64,000 bases of DNA from NCBI GenBank assembly GCA_963812675.1, contig CAWEWR010000007.1, forward strand, positions 682,001-746,000, read 5' to 3'. The position numbers and the translations under genes are program-made. Origin of the DNA: AP-15 sp963812675 (GTDB lineage: Bacteria > Pseudomonadota > Alphaproteobacteria > ATCC43930 > CGMCC-115725). Of this stretch, positions 8,958 through 18,444 are shown piece by piece (the first letter of the stretch is position 1; the number at the start of each line of letters is the position of its first letter). Below the pieces are notes generated by a model. The model made no database searches, had not been told where the DNA came from, and was given only the letters and a program-made list of their open reading frames with translations.

Positions 8958-10103
8958 TCATACCGCAATCTCCCCGTTCACCAGCCGTGGGAGCAGCAGG
9001 TCCCGAGCAGCCTTTAGCTTCTGGTTTTGCGCATGCAGCCCTTTGATTTGTTGAAACATAGGTCGAGCCGATTCGGTAAATAGGTTAAGAAGTGTCTGCG
9101 GTGGGACCCAGATCAAGAACTTCTCAAAGCAGCTCTCTTGCACGCGCTGCCGACCAGACGATCCGACCATACTCTTTATGGCGTTCTCTCGGAATTCGTA
9201 GGTCCGGGCCAGGCAATAGACAACTTCCGGCGTCAGTCGTTTGGAGCGAAGTACAATGAATTCCGTGGACCCGCGACCCACTTCGTCATCCGCCAAGAAG
9301 TGCACGAAGGCGGTTTTGCCATTCTCGAGACAGGGTGTAATGCGCGCAAGTAGCGTGTCACCGTTCTGGAATTTGCTTCCGCTTCGGCCACCACGCTTCG
9401 TCACGTGTTGTATCACCATACTGTCGGGCAGCAGGTCGGACATCTCGACATACCAATGCTCATCTTCAGCCGAAAGGTGGGTGGTTGGATTAACCTGCAT
9501 TGCTTCTGTCGCCGGCACACGCCCCCAGCCGCTCGGCCCTCCGTTTGCGATGCGGGTGTGTTCATGGCCAGGGAATTGGAGGCGGACAAACCATTCCCGG
9601 AAGAGCTGTTGTGCCCCCTCCTCCAGCAATGCCATCCGCCGTAGGTTATTCTCTATCAGATCGTCGTAGGCGGAAAGCACCTCGGCGATGCGAATCTGAA
9701 CTGCGAGAGGTGGGATTGCTGTCGGCAGATCGTGGATGTGGTTCCGGTTCAGGGTCGGATTCGAGTTGCCGACGTCGAACCGCTTAAAATCGATCGTGCG
9801 GAGATAGTAATAGACGAACTTAGGATCATTGCCCTTGAGGTCCTTGCTCCAGAGCGTTGTGTCATGGGGCCAATAGTCACTCTCGGAGAAGTGAACCGAG
9901 CCGAGCGTACCCTTCCGCCCAATCACAATGCCTGGGCCACTTGCCTTGAACTCATTATGGTAACTCGTGATCCCTGAAGACGAGATTACCGGGTACGGGC
10001 CATGCGTCTGTTGTGCTTGGGTGATATCGTAGCCTCTTTGAAAGAACACGAGGTCTTGCAGCTGCCGAATATTCCAGTGTCTAGCGAACGGCGCAACCGT
10101 CAT
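8958..10103 (-). CDS. hsdS: Type I restriction-modification specificity subunit
   Basis: The protein has 381 residues and sets the DNA target of the complex. It has two target recognition regions, the first at about 10-130 (with GPYPVISSSG and IGRKGTLG) and the second at about 190-350. Each is followed by a conserved helix: IPPLAVQIRIAEVLSAYDDL after the first and a C-terminal helix ending KLKAARDLLLPRLVNGEI. The start ATG overlaps the hsdM stop by four bases (ATGA), so translation is coupled. The recognition sequence cannot be predicted by eye. Confidence 0.94.
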   Translation of the reverse strand: MTVAPFARHWNIRQLQDLVFFQRGYDITQAQQTHGPYPVISSSGITSYHNEFKASGPGIVIGRKGTLGSVHFSESDYWPHDTTLWSKDLKGNDPKFVYYYLRTIDFKRFDVGNSNPTLNRNHIHDLPTAIPPLAVQIRIAEVLSAYDDLIENNLRRMALLEEGAQQLFREWFVRLQFPGHEHTRIANGGPSGWGRVPATEAMQVNPTTHLSAEDEHWYVEMSDLLPDSMVIQHVTKRGGRSGSKFQNGDTLLARITPCLENGKTAFVHFLADDEVGRGSTEFIVLRSKRLTPEVVYCLARTYEFRENAIKSMVGSSGRQRVQESCFEKFLIWVPPQTLLNLFTESARPMFQQIKGLHAQNQKLKAARDLLLPRLVNGEIAV

Positions 10104-12220
10104 GTTCCCAGTACCTCGAAAGTCACCTGGATCTTTGTAGCCAATTCCACTGCTTCGCGATTGAGGTCCGCCAGCTCTGTGTGAATATCGTGCAACGTCT
10201 GCTCGAAGTCGAAGTCCTCGTCCTCTTCAGGCGGCGCGACCCCCACATACCTTCCAGGTGTCAGGCTCCAGTCGGCCTCCTCTATCTCCGCGTGGTCCAC
10301 CAGTCTCACGAGGCCGGGCACAGCCTGCAGTTCAGCCTTAGGAAAGCGGTCTTGCAGCCACAATGCGTGACGATGGAAGTATACGGTCTGCCTGAGTTGC
10401 TCGACCGCCACTCTTCTCTGCTCGTCAAGCTGCTTCAAGAATTTGGCCACAGCACGGCGATCATAGGTAGCTGAGACAGCGCCGTAACCTGACAGCTCAG
10501 CGCCGAGATCCGCTGTTCGCGTTGCGAGCTTGTAGATCAGATCCACCTGCTTGATGAGGCCGCGGATCGCTTCGGCGATGGGATCGAATGCCGCGCGTGC
10601 GACGCGCTGCTGGTCGTTATCGATCGGGAGTGCGTCGGCATATTTCTTGCGGAAGTCGGCCAGACGAGTGAGAAGCTTCTCTTGATCGGTCTCGTAGAGT
10701 GCTACCGTATCGCCGAGCTCGCGTGCTGCATCGGCAAGCGGCTCCTTGTTTTCGAAATCAATCTGGCAGTAGGTCGCCACGGTGCTCGCGAGGCGATCGA
10801 AGCGCGCGCACAAGTCCGCGAGAGTGGCTTCGTAGCTGGCGAGGGCCATCGGGATCGCGTCGCTCTCTATGCAGACACGATCGAGGTAGTCCTTCACCAG
10901 TGCGAGAAAGCGTTCGCGTTGGCCCCGATGGAGCCACACGATAGCGGCGAGGTTCTTCATCTGCTCCGGTGAGAAGTCGTAGATCTTGCGCGTTACCTTT
11001 CGATAAACATTGCGAGCATCGAGCATCAGCACCTTGTCGCGGCGCTCAGCCGGCTTGCCGCGGTCGAAGAACCACAGCTCACATGGAACAGTGCGCGTGT
11101 AGAAGAAATTGGAACGGATGGAGATCATCACATCCACATCGCCAGTCTCGACGATCTTTTTGCGCACTTCCCTCTCGCTGTGGCCTGCACTCGAAGCTTG
11201 CGAAGACATGACAAAGCCGGCGCGGCCGGTTTGGCTCAGATAGCTCCAGAAGTACGAAATCCAGAGGTAATTGCCGTTCGAGACTTTCTTCTGCTTATTG
11301 ACCCCGGGCAACCCTAAGGGCAGGCGGGGATCGCCCTTAATTCGTTCGGCGTCGACCAGGTCTACGTTGAACGGCGGATTGGCCATCACGAAATCGCATT
11401 TGCCAACCAGCGTGTGCTCGTCCTGGTAGTAGGTTATGGCCTCGGCGATCTTGCCTTCGAGGCCGTGGACCGCGAGGTTCATTTTCGCCAAATGAATGGT
11501 GTCGCGGTTCTTCTCCTGCCCGAAGAAGACCACTCTTTTCGCTGTGTCACCGCCCTCTTGCTCGATGAAGTGGCTTGATTGCACAAACATGCCGCCCGAC
11601 CCGGAGGCGGGGTCGAACACTGTGCCGTGATCCGGTTCGATGACATTGACGATGGTCTGTACAATTGAGGACGGCGTAAAGAACTCGCCGTTGTCATGTG
11701 CCTTTTGAATCGAAAATTTGGCAAGGAAGTATTCGTAAATACGGCCGAAAACGTCGCCGCTCGCTTGCTTTATCTGTTCGCTGTTGAACAGTCGCATGAG
11801 GTCTTCGAGCACCTTGGTCTCGAAGATGCCGAAATCCTTCGGCAGCACGTCTTTCAGTGGCTCGAACTCAGCCTCGATTGCCGTCATCGCCTCGGTGATG
11901 AGCTTCGGTAAATCGCTGCCGCCCGTCGCCGCTTGCTGCATGATCCAGTCGTAGCGAGCCTTCTCGGGGAGCCACAGCGCGCGGCGGCGGAGATAATCGG
12001 CAGGCAGCACCCGGCGCTTCGGCATCTTGCCGCTGGCCTGGTCTTCCTCGATCTGTCGAGTGGCAGTGTCGAAGCGGTTCGCAGCGTGGCGCAGGAAGAT
12101 CACTCCCAGCACCGGCATAAAGTAATCGCTGGATGTCAGCTTCGAGTTGGCGCGCAGGTTGTCCGCGGCTTCCCACAAGTCGGATTCAAGCTTCTCGATA
12201 TTCATATCGAAGCCGGCCAT
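10100..12220 (-). CDS. hsdM: Type I restriction-modification DNA methyltransferase subunit
   Basis: This is the N6-adenine methyltransferase subunit, 706 residues. An N-terminal helical domain (LWEAADNLRANSKLTSSDY) precedes the catalytic domain. That domain has the AdoMet motif DPASGSGGMF at about residue 207 and the catalytic NPPF at about 285. The C-terminal third is a long helical region, longer than in short HsdM proteins, and includes an acidic stretch (EEDEDFDFEQ). The ATG at 12220 is used here; a second ATG five codons on is possible. It is the promoter-proximal gene, so methylation is made before restriction. Confidence 0.95.
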   Translation of the reverse strand: MAGFDMNIEKLESDLWEAADNLRANSKLTSSDYFMPVLGVIFLRHAANRFDTATRQIEEDQASGKMPKRRVLPADYLRRRALWLPEKARYDWIMQQAATGGSDLPKLITEAMTAIEAEFEPLKDVLPKDFGIFETKVLEDLMRLFNSEQIKQASGDVFGRIYEYFLAKFSIQKAHDNGEFFTPSSIVQTIVNVIEPDHGTVFDPASGSGGMFVQSSHFIEQEGGDTAKRVVFFGQEKNRDTIHLAKMNLAVHGLEGKIAEAITYYQDEHTLVGKCDFVMANPPFNVDLVDAERIKGDPRLPLGLPGVNKQKKVSNGNYLWISYFWSYLSQTGRAGFVMSSQASSAGHSEREVRKKIVETGDVDVMISIRSNFFYTRTVPCELWFFDRGKPAERRDKVLMLDARNVYRKVTRKIYDFSPEQMKNLAAIVWLHRGQRERFLALVKDYLDRVCIESDAIPMALASYEATLADLCARFDRLASTVATYCQIDFENKEPLADAARELGDTVALYETDQEKLLTRLADFRKKYADALPIDNDQQRVARAAFDPIAEAIRGLIKQVDLIYKLATRTADLGAELSGYGAVSATYDRRAVAKFLKQLDEQRRVAVEQLRQTVYFHRHALWLQDRFPKAELQAVPGLVRLVDHAEIEEADWSLTPGRYVGVAPPEEDEDFDFEQTLHDIHTELADLNREAVELATKIQVTFEVLGT

Positions 12221-12317
12221 AATTTGCTGCGTTTCCCAAATAGTTCAGTTGGCGGATGGAAATATCCGTTTAGGTAGCGCGTCTCGGTGGCGTTGCAAAG
12301 GACCTCCGAAGGAGATT

Positions 12318-12884
12318 GCCGACGAGAGCTCCTGCCGGGCGATGATCGACCAGACGGAAAAGCGGTTCGGCCGGCTCGACATCCTCGTCAACAACGCCGG
12401 GACCTCGATCCGCAAGCCGCCGGAGAGCTATACCGCAGCCGAATGGCATGCCGTCCTCGACACCAATCTGACCGGCGCGTTTCTGTGCTCGCAAGCCGCC
12501 CATACGGTCATGAAGCGCAGCGGCGGCGGCAAGATCATCAATATCGGCTCGATGTTCGCGCTCTTCGGTGCAGCTTACGCCGCCCCTTATGCCGCGAGCA
12601 AAGGCGCCCTCGTGCAATTGACCAAGTCGCTCGCGGCTGCCTGGGCGGCCGACAACATCCAGGTCAACGCCGTGTTGCCCGGCTGGATCAACACCGAGCT
12701 GACCCGCGACGCCCGCCAGCAGGTCGCCGGATTGCACGAGCGGGTATTGGCCCGCACCGCGGCCGGCCGCTGGGGGGTTGCCGAAGACCTCGCGGGGATC
12801 GCCGTGTTCCTCGCCTCTCCCGCCTCCGATTTCATCACCGGCGCCGCGATCCCGGTCGATGGCGGCTTCTCCGCGATGGGGTAG
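12318..12884 (+). pseudogene. 5'-truncated second copy of the SDR gene
   Basis: This copy holds residues from about ADESSCRAMID to the C terminus of the SDR encoded at 4668-5423 and ends at the same stop codon. The N-terminal third, including the NAD(P)-binding TGxxxGIG motif, is missing, so it cannot make a working enzyme. The open frame continues upstream into unrelated sequence. It is the right-hand member of the 567-base direct repeat and lies between hsdM and the convergent glycosyltransferase gene. That suggests the pre-insertion order was SDR then glycosyltransferase, tail to tail. Confidence 0.93.
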
Positions 12885-12899
12885 GTCTCGGGTGGTATG

Positions 12900-13913
12900 T
12901 CACGCCGCCGCCAAGCGCAGGCGTGGCCGACAATGCGAAATGAACTGCAGCGCGCTGCGTTCCCAGGATTGGGTCAGCGCAAACGCGCGGCAGGTCGCGC
13001 GCGAAATCGTCAGAGCCTCGAGGCAGGCAAATTTGAGATCCCCGTCGAGCACGCCAACTGGCTTAGTGCCAATTACGTCCCTCGGTCCCGGAACAGGATA
13101 GGCGGCAACCGGCACGCCGCAGGCCAGCGCCTCCAGCTGAACGACGCCGAATGTGTCGGTTAGGCTCGGAAAGACGAACACGTCTGCCGCCGCGATATGG
13201 GCGGCCAAGGTTTCTCCTTCCAGCTGACCGAGAAAGTGGGCATCCGGAAAACGCCGCTGCAGCTCGGCCGCCGCCGGCCCGTCGCCGATGACGACCTTTG
13301 AACCAGGCAAATCGAGCGCCAGGAATGCCGCCAGGTTCTTTTCTACCGCCAGCCGGCCGGCGCTGACAAAAATCGGTCGGGGCAGATCGATGGCTGCGGC
13401 GCGCTCGGGACGGAAGAGGTCGGTATCGACGCCGCGCGTCCACATCGCCAGATGCGCAAAGCCGCGATTGCCGAGCTCTTCGATCAAAGAGCGGGTAGAC
13501 ACCATCGTCACCGCCGCGGCGGCATGAAAACGGCGCAATACCGCATAGGTCCATGACAGAGGGACCGGGAGGCGCGCCGAAACATACTCCGGAAACCGGG
13601 TCATGTAGCTGGTTGTGAAGGGTGTTTTTCGCGCGAGGCAATAGCGCCGCACGACTTGCCCGATCGGTCCCTCAGTCGCGATATGCAGGCAATCGGGTGC
13701 TGCGTTCTCAATCCGCCGCGCGATTTCTCGCCAGGTCGGGATGCCGCAGCGAATGCTCGGGTAGGTCGGCAACGGAAAGGAGCGAAAACCTTCCGGCGTC
13801 AGAAACTCGATTTCGGCACCCAGCTTGCGCGCATTGGCGGCGAGAGACTGGAGGCTCCTGACGACCCCGTTGACCTGCGGCGACCACGCATCGGTAGCGA
13901 TCAGTATTCGCAT
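12900..13913 (-). CDS. GT4 family glycosyltransferase (GDP-mannose-dependent mannosyltransferase-like)
   Basis: The protein has 337 residues. The N terminus MRILIATDAWSPQVNGVVRS is typical of the GT4 branch containing the mannosyl- and sulfoquinovosyltransferases that decorate glycolipids. The C-terminal domain has VSAGRLAVEKN and the donor-binding stretch TDTFGVVQLEALACGVPV with the paired Glu region, then PVPGPRDVI. A cytoplasmic, membrane-associated transfer of a sugar to a lipid acceptor is likely. The gene lies 13 bases after a phosphatidylserine decarboxylase gene in the same direction, which supports a membrane-lipid role. Confidence 0.88.
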   Translation of the reverse strand: MRILIATDAWSPQVNGVVRSLQSLAANARKLGAEIEFLTPEGFRSFPLPTYPSIRCGIPTWREIARRIENAAPDCLHIATEGPIGQVVRRYCLARKTPFTTSYMTRFPEYVSARLPVPLSWTYAVLRRFHAAAAVTMVSTRSLIEELGNRGFAHLAMWTRGVDTDLFRPERAAAIDLPRPIFVSAGRLAVEKNLAAFLALDLPGSKVVIGDGPAAAELQRRFPDAHFLGQLEGETLAAHIAAADVFVFPSLTDTFGVVQLEALACGVPVAAYPVPGPRDVIGTKPVGVLDGDLKFACLEALTISRATCRAFALTQSWERSALQFISHCRPRLRLAAA

Positions 13914-13926
13914 GACATCGCGCCAC

Positions 13927-14844
13927 TCACGACGGCAATCGCATCAGCGGCTGTCCCATGCGAATGACCGCACCTTGCTGTACCGAGCCGCAAAGGGTGA
14001 CGCCCTTCGGCGCAAAAACGATGATCGTCGACCCGTGTTGGAACCATCCCATTTCTTCCCCTTTGCTGAGAAAGGCTTGGCAAGGAATTTCGGCCTTCCC
14101 GCGGTACTGCATGTTCAACAGGACTTCGAGAAAGTGCAGGCGGATGCTGGCGACGAGAATCGCGGCGACCGGCACCAGGGTGACCACCACACCGGATGGA
14201 CGAAGCGTCGCGCGAATGACTGCGCGCTCATTCTTGCAGAACAATTTGGCAATGCGGTTGAGGGCGATCGGATTGACGTTCCAGGTGTCGCCGGAAATGT
14301 ATGTGACCCTATCGACGGTGCAGTCGTACGGGGCATGGAAGCGGTGGTACATGCTGGGTGTCAGGCGCAACGTGACGTATTGGCCATCGCGATAGAGCTG
14401 GACGAGCTGCGGGTCGATCAGCAAGTCCTGTAATGTGTAGGGAAATCCTTTGGCTTGGATCAGCTCGTTGCGGTCGATCCCTCCGCAAGCGCCGACGATG
14501 GCATCACAGGGACTGGTCAAACTGTGCGGGTCGCAATCGACCGGGCGGGCGCCGGGCTTCAGCTCTCGGATGAAGCACGCGTGCAGGCTCTGGAAGCGTT
14601 GCGTTCGGGCGTCGCTGAGGTCGAGGTCGGCGAAACGCCGCCAGATCGCGATCGAGGCGCGCGCCAGCAACGGCGCCTCGATCTGGCTGAACCACCCGAA
14701 AAGCCGATTCGCCAGCTGATGCGGGATGCGGTTGGACAAGAGAAAACTGATGTCCTCCCGCAGCAGGGTTTTGGCGGATGCCGCTCGCACTGTCACATCA
14801 GTGTAAAAATCATCGAATAATGACTGCGTCCATGAAAGCGGCAA
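13927..14844 (-). CDS. psd: Phosphatidylserine decarboxylase
   Basis: Converts phosphatidylserine to phosphatidylethanolamine after self-cleavage to a pyruvoyl enzyme. Family motifs are visible: CFIRELKPGARP, SPCDAIVG, PYTLQDLL, TPSMYHRFHAP with the conserved His residues, and the cleavage site near the C terminus. That site reads FQHGST where the common bacterial form is LGST. The Gly-Ser-Thr core and the pyruvoyl-forming Ser remain, so activity is expected. The start is uncertain: the longest frame begins with TTG at 14844 and overlaps the divergent aminotransferase gene, and GTG at 14796 is an alternative. Confidence 0.9.
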   Translation of the reverse strand: MPLSWTQSLFDDFYTDVTVRAASAKTLLREDISFLLSNRIPHQLANRLFGWFSQIEAPLLARASIAIWRRFADLDLSDARTQRFQSLHACFIRELKPGARPVDCDPHSLTSPCDAIVGACGGIDRNELIQAKGFPYTLQDLLIDPQLVQLYRDGQYVTLRLTPSMYHRFHAPYDCTVDRVTYISGDTWNVNPIALNRIAKLFCKNERAVIRATLRPSGVVVTLVPVAAILVASIRLHFLEVLLNMQYRGKAEIPCQAFLSKGEEMGWFQHGSTIIVFAPKGVTLCGSVQQGAVIRMGQPLMRLPS

Positions 14845-16511
14845 TCACCGGCGCCGGCGCTTACGGCTTGGTCGCCATGAGTTTGGCGGCGTCGACGGCT
14901 GGCCTGAAAGGGCGGCTGGAGCTCTCGAAGGCAAACCATAGATCGCTCGCCGGGCACCCGCGCATCGCCCAATTCGTGGCCTCGCTGGTGCCGTTCTATC
15001 AATACGACGAAGCGCGGTTCTTCAGCGCCGATGAAGCCCCCGACGAGGTTGTCGCGCAACGGCGCACCGATTTTGCGCGGCTCGCGGATCTCTACCGCAG
15101 ACGACACGCCAGCACATTGCAGCTTACGGCCGAGGCCACCGAGCTGATCTCGGATCTGCAGTTCACCGAGGCGTACCGGGTCCCGTTTCAGTTCAGCCGC
15201 CACGTACGCCGGCACCTGCCGGTCGGCGCCTTTCTCCAATCCTCGTGCGGGGTCACGACGACCGACCTCGACGGAAACGCGTTCTACGATCTTACCGGCT
15301 CCTACGGCGTCAATCTGCTCGGCTACGATTTCTACAAGGAATGCATCGATCGCGGCATTGAGCGCGTGCATGCGCTCGGCCCGGTATTGGGCTCCTATCA
15401 TCCACTGGTCGCCGACAATGCCGCGCGCCTCGTGCGCCTGTCGGGCATGGACGAGGTTTCGTTTCACATGTCCGGCACCGAGGCCGTCATGCAGGCGGTC
15501 AGGCTCGCGCGCTACCATACGCGGCGCTCCCATCTGGTGCGCTTTTGCGGCGCGTATCACGGCTGGTGGGGCGATGTGCAGCCGGGTGTCGGCAACCCGG
15601 TGGCAGCGCATGAGACATACACACTGACGGACATGTCCGAGGCCTCGCTGCGGGTCCTGCGCAGCCGGCGCGACATCGCCTGCGTCCTCGTCAACCCGGT
15701 GCAGGCCATGCATCCGAACAGCGCCGCACCGGCCAATTCGACCTTGGTCGACAGCACCAGGCAGGCGCTTCTCGACCGCGCAGCCTATGCCGATTGGCTG
15801 AAGCAGCTCCGTGCGGTCTGCACCGAGCGCGGAATCGTCTTGATCTTCGATGAGGTCTTCGTCGGGTTCCGCCTCGCACCCGGCGGCGCCCAGGAATATT
15901 TCGGCGTGCCGGCCGACCTCGTGACCTACGGCAAGACACTTGGTGGCGGCCTGCCGATCGGCGTCCTCTGCGGGCGCAAGCACCTGATGAAACGTTTCCG
16001 CGAGGATCGCCCGGCCGATATTTGCTTCGCGCGCGGAACATTCAATTCTCACCCCTATGTCATGGCGGCGATGAACGAGTTCCTGCGGCGCCTCGAAGAG
16101 CCGGCGATGGCGGCCCTCTATCGTGACCTCGACGAAATTTGGGATGGCCGCGCCGCGGCGCTCAATCGGCGATTGCACGACGCCGGGTTGCCGGTGCAGG
16201 TGGCAAACCTGTCGTCGATCTGGACGATCTGCTACACCCGGCCTTCGTCGTACAACTGGATGTTCCAGTACTATCTGCGGGCGGAAGGCCTGGCGCTGAG
16301 CTGGATCGGTACCGGCAGGCTCATCTTCAGCCTGAATTATACGGAAGCGGATTACCAGGCGGTCGCCGACCGCTTTGTCGCCGCCGCCGCCGCAATGCAG
16401 CGGTGCGGCTGGTGGTGGGAGGACCCATTCGCGAGCAACCGCACGATCAAGCGCCGGATTTTGCGCGAGATGATCGCTCATCGGTTCTCGCTGCAGGGAG
16501 CGGCAAGCTAA
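14820..16511 (+). CDS. Class III aminotransferase (glutamate-1-semialdehyde aminomutase-like)
   Basis: This PLP-dependent enzyme of about 563 residues is longer than the usual 430 because of an extra N-terminal region of about 120 residues. Family features include YDLTGSYGVNLLGYD, HMSGTEAVMQAVRLAR, the Asp of LIFDEVFVGFR and the PLP lysine in TYGKTLGGGLP (Lys at about 372). It is divergent from psd, and the two may share a promoter region near 14790-14845. The neighbours make or modify phospholipids, so a role in forming an amino-containing lipid head group is possible but is inference. The ATG at 14820 was chosen; another lies at 14832. Confidence 0.87.
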   Translation: MTASMKAAITGAGAYGLVAMSLAASTAGLKGRLELSKANHRSLAGHPRIAQFVASLVPFYQYDEARFFSADEAPDEVVAQRRTDFARLADLYRRRHASTLQLTAEATELISDLQFTEAYRVPFQFSRHVRRHLPVGAFLQSSCGVTTTDLDGNAFYDLTGSYGVNLLGYDFYKECIDRGIERVHALGPVLGSYHPLVADNAARLVRLSGMDEVSFHMSGTEAVMQAVRLARYHTRRSHLVRFCGAYHGWWGDVQPGVGNPVAAHETYTLTDMSEASLRVLRSRRDIACVLVNPVQAMHPNSAAPANSTLVDSTRQALLDRAAYADWLKQLRAVCTERGIVLIFDEVFVGFRLAPGGAQEYFGVPADLVTYGKTLGGGLPIGVLCGRKHLMKRFREDRPADICFARGTFNSHPYVMAAMNEFLRRLEEPAMAALYRDLDEIWDGRAAALNRRLHDAGLPVQVANLSSIWTICYTRPSSYNWMFQYYLRAEGLALSWIGTGRLIFSLNYTEADYQAVADRFVAAAAAMQRCGWWWEDPFASNRTIKRRILREMIAHRFSLQGAAS

Positions 16512-16533
16512 AGAGCGCTGCCCCCGCGCCTTT

Positions 16534-17142
16534 TCAGTGGATGTGCCCCAATGCCACCTCGTCGTCGATCTCGCCGCGCAACAGATAGTACGGCGCCTTG
16601 TAATAAAGTTTGATGTCGTGGAACGGGTCGGTGAGGATTTTGACCGCCCAAGCCAATCCGGTCTGCAGGTCCCTGATAAAGAACAGCTGAATGGATCGTA
16701 GAATCACCCCGGCGATTCCGATAAACAACCAGCACATTCCGATCTGATGGACGAACCCGAGCGCGCTCTCCCACGGGCGGATCATACCGAAAAATGTCGG
16801 CTTGAAGTATAATGGTAGCGGAGACAACGCCCAAATCGAGAGCAATACGACCTTACGGCGGAGATTGTAGCCAACCTTTACCTCTTCTTTGTATTCGTGA
16901 GTGACGTCGTTTACCGTGTCGTAACCCTTCGGTTCGAAGAAGAAATGGCCGATCTGGCGGCTGGTCATCGACACCATCCATCCGGTCATCGCCGCTATCG
17001 CCGGATCCCAGAACAGCAAGAAATACATGAGCACGAAGCTCGTCGCACTCAACAGATGAAGCGACTGGTTGATCAGACTGTGGTGATAGTAACGGTGATC
17101 GTCCCAGCGCTGAATTTTCAGCGTCTGCATAAAACCACACAT
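16534..17142 (-). CDS. Membrane protein, possibly Mpo1/DUF962-like
   Basis: The protein has 202 residues with several hydrophobic segments (LHLLSATSFVLMYFLLFW, KVVLLSIWALSPLPLYF, MCWLFIGIAGVILRSIQLFF). The N-terminal HHSLINQSLHLL and later RQIGHFFFEP recall the His/Asn pattern of Mpo1-like DUF962 proteins that act on lipids, but that assignment is weak. The ATG at 17142 has AAGGGGG eight bases upstream, better than the longer frame start at 17175. It sits among lipid genes, 22 bases from the convergent aminotransferase gene. Confidence 0.75.
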   Translation of the reverse strand: MCGFMQTLKIQRWDDHRYYHHSLINQSLHLLSATSFVLMYFLLFWDPAIAAMTGWMVSMTSRQIGHFFFEPKGYDTVNDVTHEYKEEVKVGYNLRRKVVLLSIWALSPLPLYFKPTFFGMIRPWESALGFVHQIGMCWLFIGIAGVILRSIQLFFIRDLQTGLAWAVKILTDPFHDIKLYYKAPYYLLRGEIDDEVALGHIH

Positions 17143-17206
17143 GCGCACATCCCCCTTATTGATAACTACGGGCACACTCAGCCGAGAATCTGCCGGCCTG
17201 CGGTGC

Positions 17207-17890
17207 TCATGCGCCCGCCCCTTGTTCGAATTTCACAAATCTCAGGAGCGAGAAATGACCGAACGGCGGCATCGGCCGGCGCTCGATCAAGCGAACATCG
17301 GTTCGCCCTTCGGTCCAGCGAACGAATCGGTCCCAACGAAACTCCGCCCGCCATCCGAGCTGACAAACGATCGGTTGCAACAATCGTTCGACCAAGTGCC
17401 GCAAGCCGGCGTCCGCGCCGATGCGGCTGAGGAGAATCATCTCGCCGCCGGGCCTGAGCATTCGGGCGCACTCGTCGAGCGCTGCCTCTGGGTTTGGCAC
17501 GGTCGAAATCACGTGATTCGCCACGACAACGTCGAAGGAAGCATCGGCGAATGACAGACGCTCGGCATCCATCACCTCCAGCTTCTCGACGTTGGTGAGG
17601 GACAGCTCGGCCACCCGTCGCTGCGCTTTGCGGAGCATTTCCGCCGAAAGATCGATCCCGGTTATGCGATTCTGGGAGGAGTAGCCAGGGAGCGATATGC
17701 CGGTGCCGACACCGACTTCAAGGATGCGGCCTCCGACCCGCTCGGCTGCGGCGACCGCAGCCCGCCGCCCGCGCTCGAACACGGCGCCAAAGACCAGATC
17801 GTAAACGGGTGCCCAACGCGCGTACGCCTTCCGTAAACTGACCCTGTCGAGATCTGCGGGTAATTCCTTCCCCACTGCATCTGTCACCAA
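17207..17890 (-). CDS. pmtA: Phosphatidylethanolamine N-methyltransferase (PmtA, Rhodobacter type)
   Basis: This class I AdoMet-dependent methyltransferase has 227 residues. It carries YARWAPVYDLVFG near the N terminus, motif I ILEVGVGTGISLP, GIDLSAEML, DVVVANHVISTVPNP and LRPGGEMILLSR. This pattern matches the soluble PmtA enzymes that methylate phosphatidylethanolamine toward phosphatidylcholine in alphaproteobacteria. Finding it a few kilobases from psd, whose product is its substrate, supports the call. Other small-molecule methyltransferases of the UbiE group are the alternative. Confidence 0.83.
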   Translation of the reverse strand: MVTDAVGKELPADLDRVSLRKAYARWAPVYDLVFGAVFERGRRAAVAAAERVGGRILEVGVGTGISLPGYSSQNRITGIDLSAEMLRKAQRRVAELSLTNVEKLEVMDAERLSFADASFDVVVANHVISTVPNPEAALDECARMLRPGGEMILLSRIGADAGLRHLVERLLQPIVCQLGWRAEFRWDRFVRWTEGRTDVRLIERRPMPPFGHFSLLRFVKFEQGAGA

Positions 17891-18444
17891 ACCCTGCCGC
17901 AGTCATGTTTCAAGATCGCAATAAAAGCCTAGCGATCCCTTGTTACAGTAAAGTGAAAGAACTATTGCACTTGGATGGCGGCGCGTCTCCGGCAACATGT
18001 CCCCGTGTCGCTTGGCCCACGCGATAGCTGCTTCGAAGTTCGGTGCACAACGCTCCTTATCCGACCGGCAGGGCTTCGGGATCGTCGTTGGCAAAACCGC
18101 CGATTAGTATTTGAATGCCCTCGTCTCGTAAAACCGGACCTGAAAGGGTTGCCGCCGGCTTCCCGGCGAATCAGTGGGGCACGACTGCGGTGGACGCTTC
18201 GACGAATCGCGCTGGGTTAGGTGCGTGACAGTCGGGTGACGCCGAGTGGGCCAGGGCGCGAGGACCACATGATGAAGGCCGCAGTTGAGCTGCGAGACGT
18301 ACGGCCCGATGAGGTCACCGGACGTAAATCCCTGGAACAAGCTCTGCGCGGTCACCTTCCCGCCGATCCGCGGCGGGTTCCGGCTCCAGGATCAGCGCCG
18401 GTACCTGCTACGTTCGGCGTGTCAGCTCGGAGCTTCGAGTGAAA
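17891..18444. other. Intergenic stretch without a supported gene
   Basis: Only short frames without family motifs occur here on either strand, the longest about 80 codons. No clear tRNA, hairpin with T run or repeat was found. It may contain the pmtA promoter. Confidence 0.5.

Noticed and set aside
13927..14844. Phosphatidylserine decarboxylase being inactive because LGST is HGST
   Set aside because: The Gly-Ser-Thr core and the pyruvoyl-forming Ser are kept, and the position before it varies in the family.
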